Assembly: GCA_964632795.1 (NCBI GenBank)
Contig: CAZWEZ010000099.1
Span: forward strand, 1 to 13,960
DNA length: 13,960 nucleotides
Origin: CAZWEZ01 sp964632795
GTDB taxonomy: Bacteria > Pseudomonadota > Alphaproteobacteria > Rhodospirillales > 2-02-FULL-58-16
Reading direction: 5' to 3'
Below are positions 8,826-13,960 of the stretch, in pieces. The position numbers and the translations under genes were made by a program. The notes under the pieces are model-generated. The model was not told the DNA's origin. It saw only the letters and a list, made by a program, of their open reading frames with translations, and searched no databases. Within the stretch, counting starts at the first letter, position 1. Each line of letters opens with the position of its first letter.

Positions 8826-9797
8826 CTACTTGGCCTTGGCCGCCTGGCGGCGCAGCTTCCTGGTGATCGCGATGAGGGTCCGGACGGCCTCCACCGACTT
8901 CTTGAAGGCGGCCTTCTCGGCCCGTTCGAGCTTGATCTCGACCACCTTCTCGACGCCCTTGGCGCCGATCACCACGGGCACCCCGACGTATAGCCCCTTG
9001 ACCCCGTACTCGCCGCGCAGGTAGGCGGCGCAGGGGAACACCCGCTTCTTGTCCTTGAGGTAGGATTCGGCCATCGCCACGGCGGCCGCGGCGGGGGCGT
9101 AAAACGCCGAGCCGGTCTTGAGCAGGGCGACGATCTCGCCGCCGCCCCCGGCGGTCCGCTTGACGATCTCGTCGACCTTCTGCTGGGTGATCCACTTCAT
9201 GGCGATGAGGTCGGGCAGCGGGATGCCGGCGACCGCCGAGTAGCGGATCAGCGGCACCATGGTGTCGCCGTGGCCGCCGAGCACGAAGGCGGTGACGTCC
9301 TCGACCGAGACCTTCATCGCCTCGGCCAGGAAATGGCGGAAGCGCGCCGAGTCCAGCACCCCGGCCATGCCGACCACCTTGTGGTGGGGCAGCCCGGAGA
9401 CCTCGCGCAGCACCCATACCATGGCGTCGAGCGGGTTGGTGACGCAGATCACGAAGGCGTTCGGACAGTGCTTCTTGATCCCGGCGCCGACCGCCTCGAC
9501 GACCTTGGTGTTGGCCTCGATCAGGTCGTCGCGGCTCATCCCCGGCTTGCGGGGCAGGCCGGCGGTGACGATGACCACGTCGGCGCCCTTGATCGCCGAA
9601 TAGCGGTTGGTGCCGACCAGCTTGGCGTCGAAACCCTCGACCGGCGCCGACTGGGCGAGGTCGAGCGCCTTGCCCTGGGGGGTCCCGGCGAGGATGTCGA
9701 AGAGGACCACGTCGCCGAGGTCCTTGAGACCGATGAGATGGGCCAGCGTGCCGCCGATGTTGCCGGCGCCGATGAGCGCGATCTTGTTGCGTGCCAT
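8826..9797 (-). CDS. mdh: Malate dehydrogenase, LDH-like NAD-dependent type
   Basis: Oxidises malate to oxaloacetate with NAD+ in the cytosol. The 323 residues show the NAD-binding GAGNIGG (10-16) and an acidic Asp34 at the end of the second strand, favouring NAD over NADP. The substrate loop GLPRKPGMSRDD (80-91) has the Arg83/Arg89 pair that distinguishes malate from lactate dehydrogenases. LDSARFRHF (148-156) contains Asp149 and Arg152, and GGHGDTMV (174-181) contains the catalytic His176. It belongs to the LDH-like group common in alphaproteobacteria rather than the E. coli-type Mdh. The C-terminus ends in a strongly basic tail (RKLRRQAAKAK, 313-323), probably an unstructured extension. 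The start is supported by AAAGGA eight bases upstream. A 130-bp leader with a GC stem-loop precedes it, and sucC follows after 26 bp. Confidence 0.97.
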   Translation of the reverse strand: MARNKIALIGAGNIGGTLAHLIGLKDLGDVVLFDILAGTPQGKALDLAQSAPVEGFDAKLVGTNRYSAIKGADVVIVTAGLPRKPGMSRDDLIEANTKVVEAVGAGIKKHCPNAFVICVTNPLDAMVWVLREVSGLPHHKVVGMAGVLDSARFRHFLAEAMKVSVEDVTAFVLGGHGDTMVPLIRYSAVAGIPLPDLIAMKWITQQKVDEIVKRTAGGGGEIVALLKTGSAFYAPAAAAVAMAESYLKDKKRVFPCAAYLRGEYGVKGLYVGVPVVIGAKGVEKVVEIKLERAEKAAFKKSVEAVRTLIAITRKLRRQAAKAK

Positions 9798-9927
9798 GAT
9801 AGCGTCCTTTACTTCACAGTGCCCTGGAAACGGCCGCGGCAGGCGCCGCCGCGGCGGAATAATTTCATCTATGGTTGTTAGCGCGAATCCCCGCCAAGGG
9901 CAAGGGGAGGAGCGGGATCGGCCCCTC
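9798..9927 (-). promoter_or_regulatory. Candidate promoter and structured leader of mdh-sucCD
   Basis: This is the largest gap inside the cluster. On the minus strand it contains TTGGCG (complement of 9892-9897) and CATAGA (complement of 9868-9873), separated by 18 bases. They match the -35 and -10 consensus at only 4/6 and 3/6 positions. An AT-rich stretch follows (GAAATTATT), then a strong GC stem-loop, then the AAAGGA ribosome-binding site. The arrangement fits a separate start for mdh-sucCD, but the hexamers are weak. No U-run follows the stem-loop, so a standard intrinsic terminator for the upstream oxidoreductase is not seen. Confidence 0.35.
9833..9855 (-). repeat. GC-only stem-loop in the mdh leader
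   Basis: Two copies of GCCGCGGC (9833-9840 and 9848-9855), each also self-complementary, flank a 7-base loop and can form an 8-bp all-G/C stem. In the minus-strand transcript the hairpin ends 35 bases before the mdh start codon, upstream of the AAAGGA site. It has no following U-tract, so it is more likely an mRNA-stabilising or processing structure than an intrinsic terminator. A Rho-dependent or attenuating role is possible. Confidence 0.55.
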
Positions 9928-11277
9928 TTAGGCCCCCCCCGGCGCCCACGCCTGTTCCATCTCGCGGCGCAGCAGGACGGTGTCGTCGGTGTGGTCGATT
10001 TCGACGTCGGACCACCGGAGCTTGTCGCCGGCGGCGACCCGCTTGGTCAGCTTGACGCCGTGGGTCAGGCCGATGGGCAGCCCGCCCAGGGCCAGCGAGT
10101 CCGCCGCTCCCATCAGCTTGCCGTAGACGCACGCCCCGCCCTCGCCGTCGAGTACCTCTCCGGCCTTGAGGTCGCGCTTGGCGCAGGCCACCACGTCGCC
10201 CAGGAAGTCCCGCGCGGTGCCCGTCGCCTGGCCCAGCAGGCCGGCGTAATAGACGCTGATCCCGAGCTCCAGGCCGATCATGTGGTAGGGACGGTAGAAC
10301 GCCGTGTAGCGGCCGCCGTCGCCGGTCGCCATGCCGTACTGGGAGAAGCAGCCGGCGGCGTAGTCCGAGGACGCCTCGAAGGTCACGTACACCCCCCAGC
10401 GCAGGTCCCTCTCGACCGCGCTGCCGTCGCGTTCCAGGCTGGAGACCACCTCCACCGTGCCCTTGTGGTGCAGGCACCCGCCGTCGGCCTCGGGGACCAG
10501 GACCCGGGCCAACTCATCGACCCCGACCGGCGGGAAGGCCAGCCCGTCGGGGGCCGGGGTCAGCCCGGTGGCGTTGGCCACCGCCGCCATCTCGATCGCC
10601 GACTTGGTGCCGTCGAGGAACGAGTTGAACATCTTCGGGTTCATGCCGGCGTCCGCCGCCTGTTCCGGGGTCAGCCCGTAGTGGTCCCACACCGTGTCCG
10701 GCGTCGAGGCATGGTACTCGGGCAGGTACTTGGTGCCCTTGCCGGCGCACACCACCTCGAAGCCCAAGGCCCGGGCCCAATCGACCTGCTCGCAGATCAG
10801 CGCCGGCTGGTCGCCGTAGGCCAGCGAGTAGACCACCCCGGCCGTCGCCGCCCGGCGGGCCAGCAGCGGCCCGACCAGGGCGTCGGCCTCGACATTGACC
10901 ATGACGATGTGGCGGCCGCGCGCGAAGCAGGCCAGGGCGTGGGCGATGCCGGCCGCGGGGTCGCCGGTGGACTCGACCACCACCTCCAGACCCCCGGCGT
11001 TGATCAGCGCCCCGGGATCGTCGGTCACGCAGGTGCCCCCTTTGTCCAGGGCCTTGGCGAAGGAGGTCGCCCCATAGCGGTCCTGGGGCCAGCCGGCGGC
11101 GGCCAGCGCCTTGCGCGCCCTCTCGCGCGACAGATCGGCGACCCCCTGGACGTGCAATCCCGGGGTGTGAAGGGCCTGGGCCAGGAACATGGTGGCGAAC
11201 TTGCCGGCGCCGATGACCCCGACCCGCAACGGCTTGCCCGCTTCGACCCGGGCGCTCAGCATGGAATGGAAATTCAT
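9928..11277 (-). CDS. Predicted NAD(P)-dependent oxidoreductase with C-terminal SAF domain (COG4091-like)
   Basis: A 449-residue protein that looks like the group described as predicted homoserine dehydrogenase with a SAF domain. An N-terminal Rossmann fold begins at LRVGVIGAGKFATMFLAQAL (17-36). The middle contains segments typical of the group (VNVEADALVGPLLA, 127-140; GDQPALICEQVDWARALGF, 155-173; GTKYLPEYHASTPDTVWDHY, 181-200; MFNSFLDGTKSAIEM, 216-230). The C-terminal SAF-like domain (about 369-425) starts at LKAGEVLDGEGG. SAF domains bind sugars or sialic-acid-like acids in other families, so the substrate may be a small hydroxy acid or sugar acid rather than homoserine. There is no signal peptide. 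It starts 6 bp after sdhB with no clear ribosome-binding site of its own, which suggests translational coupling. ATG at residue 6 is an alternative start. It has no known TCA-cycle role, and I cannot assign its reaction. Confidence 0.85.
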   Translation of the reverse strand: MNFHSMLSARVEAGKPLRVGVIGAGKFATMFLAQALHTPGLHVQGVADLSRERARKALAAAGWPQDRYGATSFAKALDKGGTCVTDDPGALINAGGLEVVVESTGDPAAGIAHALACFARGRHIVMVNVEADALVGPLLARRAATAGVVYSLAYGDQPALICEQVDWARALGFEVVCAGKGTKYLPEYHASTPDTVWDHYGLTPEQAADAGMNPKMFNSFLDGTKSAIEMAAVANATGLTPAPDGLAFPPVGVDELARVLVPEADGGCLHHKGTVEVVSSLERDGSAVERDLRWGVYVTFEASSDYAAGCFSQYGMATGDGGRYTAFYRPYHMIGLELGISVYYAGLLGQATGTARDFLGDVVACAKRDLKAGEVLDGEGGACVYGKLMGAADSLALGGLPIGLTHGVKLTKRVAAGDKLRWSDVEIDHTDDTVLLRREMEQAWAPGGA

Positions 11278-11283
11278 GGGATG

Positions 11284-12066
11284 CTACAACCGCTCGACCA
11301 TCAGCTTCTTGATCTCGCCGATGACCCGGCCCGGGTTGAGGCCCTTGGGGCAGACGTCGGTGCAGTTCATGATGGTGTGGCAGCGGTACAGCCGCATCGG
11401 GTCCTCGATCTCGTCGAGCCGGGCGCCCTTGTTCTCGTCGCGGCTATCGACGATCCACCGGTAGGCCTGGAGCAGCACCGCCGGCCCCAGGTAGCCCCTT
11501 TCCCCGTTCCACCAGAAGCTGGGGCAACTGGTCGTACAGCAGAAGCACAGGATGCATTCCCACAGGCCGTCGAGCCGGGCCCGGTCATCGGGGCTTTGCA
11601 GGCGTTCGCCGTCGGCGGGCGGCGGGGTGTCGGCCTGCATCCAAGGCTTGATGGCGGCGTACTGGGCGATCGCCGGGGTCAGGTCGCACACCAGATCCTT
11701 GATCACCGGCAGGTGGGGCAGCGGGTAGATGCGCACCGCGCCCTTGATGTCGGCGATCGGCTTGGTGCAGGCCAGGGTGTTGAGGCCGTCGATGCTGAAG
11801 GCGCACGACCCGCACACCCCCTCGCGGCAGGAGCGGCGGAAGGTCAGCGTCGAATCGATCTCGTCCTTGATCTTGATCAGGGCGTCCAGCACCATCGGCC
11901 CGCAGTCGTCGAGGTCGATCTCGAAGGTGTCCAGCCGCGGGTTCGAGCCGCTGTCTGGATCGTAGCGGTAGATCTTGAAGGCGCGGAGGTTGGCGGCCCC
12001 GGCGGGAGCCTTGTGGGTCTTGCCTTCGACGATCTTGGAATTGGCGGGTAGCGCGAATTCAACCAT
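11284..12066 (-). CDS. sdhB: Succinate dehydrogenase iron-sulfur subunit
   Basis: Electron-transfer subunit of respiratory complex II, bound to the cytoplasmic face of the membrane, passing electrons from the SdhA flavin to ubiquinone. The 260 residues contain all three cluster motifs. The [2Fe-2S] ligands are Cys80, Cys85, Cys88 and Cys100 (SCREGVCGSCAFSIDGLNTL plus the following Ala-Cys). CILCFCCTTSCPSFWW (171-186) and CHTIMNCTDVCPKGLNP (229-245) supply the [4Fe-4S] and [3Fe-4S] ligands. The N-terminal extension before AFKIYRYDPD is typical of alphaproteobacterial and mitochondrial forms. It starts 25 bp after sdhA behind AAGGCAG and is followed after 6 bp by the oxidoreductase gene. Confidence 0.97.
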   Translation of the reverse strand: MVEFALPANSKIVEGKTHKAPAGAANLRAFKIYRYDPDSGSNPRLDTFEIDLDDCGPMVLDALIKIKDEIDSTLTFRRSCREGVCGSCAFSIDGLNTLACTKPIADIKGAVRIYPLPHLPVIKDLVCDLTPAIAQYAAIKPWMQADTPPPADGERLQSPDDRARLDGLWECILCFCCTTSCPSFWWNGERGYLGPAVLLQAYRWIVDSRDENKGARLDEIEDPMRLYRCHTIMNCTDVCPKGLNPGRVIGEIKKLMVERL

Positions 12067-12091
12067 CTGCCTTGTCTCTTGGCTGGGGGGA

Positions 12092-13882
12092 TCAGTAGAC
12101 CCGCTCCTTGGGTTCGATGTAGGCGACCTCGTCGGTCAGCGTGTAGGTGTGCACCGGGCGGTAGTCCAACCTCACCTTGCCGGCGCCGTCGACCCATGAC
12201 AGGGTGTGCTTCATCCAGTTCTCGTCGTCGCGCTCCGGGTAGTCCTCGCGGGCATGGGCGCCGCGGCTTTCCCGGCGGGCCTCGGCCGCGACCAAGGTGG
12301 TCTTGGCGCACAGCATCAGGTTCTCGAGTTCCAGCGCCTCCACCAGGTCGCTGTTCCAGATCAGCGAGCGGTCGGACAGCTGGATGTCGGCCAGGCTGGC
12401 CGCCACCTCGTCGATCCTGCGGCAGCCCTCGCTCAGCACGTCTTGGTCGCGGAACACCGCGGCGTTGGTCTGCATCACCCGCTGCATGTCGAGCCGGATC
12501 TCGCTGGTCCGGCGCGAGCCCGCCCCCTGGCGCAGCCTGGACAGGCGGTCCAGGGCCGTCGCGCAGGCGTCGGCCGGCAGAGCGGGATGGGGCGCCCCCG
12601 GTTGGATGATCTCGGCGGCGCGCAACGCCGCGGCGCGGCCGAAGACGACGATGTCGAGCAGCGAGTTGGTGCCCAGCCGGTTGGCGCCGTGGACCGAGGC
12701 GCTGGCGCACTCGCCGATCGCCATCAGGCCGGGGCACACGGCGTCCGGATCCTCAGCGGTCGGGCGCAACGCCTCGCCGTGGTGGTTGGTGGGGATGCCG
12801 CCCATGTTGTAGTGCGCGGTCGGGATCACCGGGATCGGCTCCTTGGTGGCGTCGACCCCGGCGAAGATCTTGGCGGTCTCTATGATCCCCGGCAGGCGCT
12901 CGTGCAGCATGTCGGTATCCAGATGCTCGAGGTGGAGGTAAATGTGGTCCTTGAGAGGGCCGACGCCGCGGCCCTCGCGGATCTCGATGGTCATCGCCCG
13001 GCTGGTCACGTCGCGCGAGGCGAGGTCCTTGGCGGTCGGCGCGTAGCGTTCCATGAACCGTTCGCCCTCGGCGTTGCTGAGCACCCCGCCCTCGCCGCGG
13101 GAGGCCTCGGTGATCAGGCACCCCACCCCGTAGATGCCGGTGGGGTGGAACTGGACGAACTCCATGTCCTGGAGCGGCAGCCCGGCGCGGACCGCCATCG
13201 CGTTGCCGTCCCCGGTGCAGGTGTGGGCCAGGGTGCTCGAGAAATAGGTCCGTCCGGCGCCCCCGGTGGCGAGCACCGTGACGTGGCCGCGAAACAGGTG
13301 GATGGCGCCGTCATCCAGGTTCCAGGCGACGACCCCGCGACAGGCCCCCTCGCCGTCCATCACCAGATCGAGCGCGAAGTACTCGTTGAAGAACTCGGTG
13401 TTGTGCTTGAGGCACTGCTGATACAGCGTGTGCAGGATGGCGTGGCCGGTGCTGTCGGCGGCCGCGCAGGCGCGCTCCACCGGCGCCTCGCCGTAGTTGC
13501 GCATGTGGCCGCCGAAGCGCCGCTGGTAGATGCGCCCGTCGGGCAGACGCGAGAACGGCACCCCGAAGTGCTCCAGCTCGTAGACCGCCGCCACCGCGTT
13601 GCGGCACATGTACTCGATGGCGTCCTGGTCGCCGAGCCAGTCGGAGCCCTTGACGGTGTCGTACATGTGCCACTGCCACTTGTCCTCGGACATGTTGCCC
13701 ATCGCCGCCCCGACCCCGCCCTGGGCGGCCACGGTGTGGCTGCGGGTGGGGAAGACCTTGGTCACGCAGGCGGTCCGCAGTCCCGCCGCGGCCAGGCCGA
13801 GGGCGGCGCGCAGGCCGGCGCCCCCGGCGCCGACGACGATGGCGTCATAGGTGTGCTCGGTGATGTCGAACGATTGAGGCAT
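12092..13882 (-). CDS. sdhA: Succinate dehydrogenase flavoprotein subunit
   Basis: Catalytic subunit of complex II, oxidising succinate to fumarate with covalently bound FAD. The 596 residues begin with the dinucleotide-binding VVGAGGAGLRAALGL (16-30). The flavin-linking His49 lies in RSHTVAAQGG. LATGGAGRTYFSSTLAHTCT (204-223) precedes the substrate-contacting His246 in QFHPTGIYG. RDVTSRA (290-296) carries the proton-shuttle Arg290. His358 (TAHYNMGGIPT) and Arg402 (HGANRLGTNSLLD) complete the site, and the C-terminus is intact. It resembles the alphaproteobacterial/mitochondrial form, as expected for a quinone-linked dehydrogenase rather than fumarate reductase. The start ATG at 13880-13882 follows ACAGGG, a modest ribosome-binding site. 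It is the first cluster gene fully visible; sdhC and sdhD would be expected just upstream, outside the window. Confidence 0.97.
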   Translation of the reverse strand: MPQSFDITEHTYDAIVVGAGGAGLRAALGLAAAGLRTACVTKVFPTRSHTVAAQGGVGAAMGNMSEDKWQWHMYDTVKGSDWLGDQDAIEYMCRNAVAAVYELEHFGVPFSRLPDGRIYQRRFGGHMRNYGEAPVERACAAADSTGHAILHTLYQQCLKHNTEFFNEYFALDLVMDGEGACRGVVAWNLDDGAIHLFRGHVTVLATGGAGRTYFSSTLAHTCTGDGNAMAVRAGLPLQDMEFVQFHPTGIYGVGCLITEASRGEGGVLSNAEGERFMERYAPTAKDLASRDVTSRAMTIEIREGRGVGPLKDHIYLHLEHLDTDMLHERLPGIIETAKIFAGVDATKEPIPVIPTAHYNMGGIPTNHHGEALRPTAEDPDAVCPGLMAIGECASASVHGANRLGTNSLLDIVVFGRAAALRAAEIIQPGAPHPALPADACATALDRLSRLRQGAGSRRTSEIRLDMQRVMQTNAAVFRDQDVLSEGCRRIDEVAASLADIQLSDRSLIWNSDLVEALELENLMLCAKTTLVAAEARRESRGAHAREDYPERDDENWMKHTLSWVDGAGKVRLDYRPVHTYTLTDEVAYIEPKERVY

Positions 13883-13960
13883 CCCTGTCTAGTGTCCTGG
13901 ATTAGACATATGGTACCCATACGATCGCCTTTCCCGCTTCCTCGGCAGGAAGGCGCGCGC
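13883..13960 (-). other. Upstream region of sdhA, possibly including the 3' end of the preceding gene
   Basis: In an sdhCDAB arrangement the end of sdhD should fall here. One minus-strand frame, open from the right edge, gives ARLPAEEAGKAIVWVPYV and stops with TAA at 13902-13904, 19 bases before the sdhA ATG. Another ends in TAG at 13889-13891 with a very basic, unconvincing tail. Neither 18-23 residue fragment is recognisable as SdhD, so this may equally be an untranslated leader. A small inverted repeat TATGG-TAC-CCATA lies at 13909-13921. Confidence 0.3.

Noticed and set aside
8800..9417. Upstream extension of sucC to about 595 codons, suggesting a fusion
   Set aside because: The added part is an out-of-frame reading of mdh. 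The standard SucC N-terminus MNIHEYQAK fixes the start at 8799.
9898..9927. Possible intrinsic terminator after the oxidoreductase gene
   Set aside because: G- and C-runs are present but do not form a good stem, and no T-run follows on the minus strand.
9607..12051. 814-codon open frame on the plus strand opposite the oxidoreductase and sdhB
   Set aside because: It spans two real genes and the mdh leader and has shadow-type composition, so it reflects third-position GC bias rather than coding.
13909..13921. Inverted repeat TATGG-TAC-CCATA upstream of sdhA, sharing TACCATA with the sucA-leader repeat
   Set aside because: Arms are only 5 bp, and the shared 7-mer sits differently in each site, so a common operator is not supported.

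Overview
This is a GC-rich window (long open frames on both strands, G/C at most third codon positions) that reads as the chromosome of an alphaproteobacterium, most likely a Rhodospirillales/Magnetospirillum-type organism. That assignment is inferred from the mitochondrial-like SdhA/SdhB, the LDH-type malate dehydrogenase and the clustering of sdhAB, mdh, sucCD and sucAB on one strand. No taxonomic search was possible.

From 13882 down to 2562, all on the minus strand, lies a nearly complete lower-TCA-cycle cluster. In order of transcription it is sdhA, sdhB, a predicted NAD(P)-dependent oxidoreductase with a C-terminal SAF domain, mdh, sucC, sucD, sucA and sucB. The enzymes cover 2-oxoglutarate to succinyl-CoA (SucA/SucB), succinyl-CoA to succinate with nucleotide triphosphate formation (SucCD), succinate to fumarate (SdhAB) and malate to oxaloacetate (Mdh). 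Fumarase is not here. The E3 subunit (lpd), often found after sucB, is also absent, and the SdhC/SdhD membrane anchors would lie upstream beyond 13960. Spacing is tight within sdhA-sdhB-oxidoreductase (25 and 6 bp), mdh-sucC-sucD (26 bp, then a 1-base overlap) and sucA-sucB (10 bp). The two wider gaps, before mdh (130 bp) and before sucA (99 bp), are relatively AT-rich and carry inverted repeats, so they are the places where extra promoters or attenuation are most likely. The layout suggests three transcription sub-units that may also be read through.

The oddest gene in the cluster is the oxidoreductase between sdhB and mdh. It resembles the group annotated as predicted homoserine dehydrogenase with a SAF domain (COG4091 type) and has no known TCA role.

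Beyond sucB, a plus-strand sulfotransferase-family gene (1701-2549) converges on the operon with only 12 bp between stop codons. A 190-bp divergent region containing a short C-rich tandem repeat separates it from a minus-strand membrane sensor (CHASE4-HAMP-GGDEF) that runs off the left edge. This is a diguanylate cyclase with an intact active site and inhibitory site. Its C-terminus, possibly an EAL domain, is outside the window.

I see no RNA genes, CRISPR arrays, insertion sequences or phage genes. Nothing here amounts to a clearly new biological system; the best leads are the oxidoreductase embedded in the TCA cluster and the two structured leaders.
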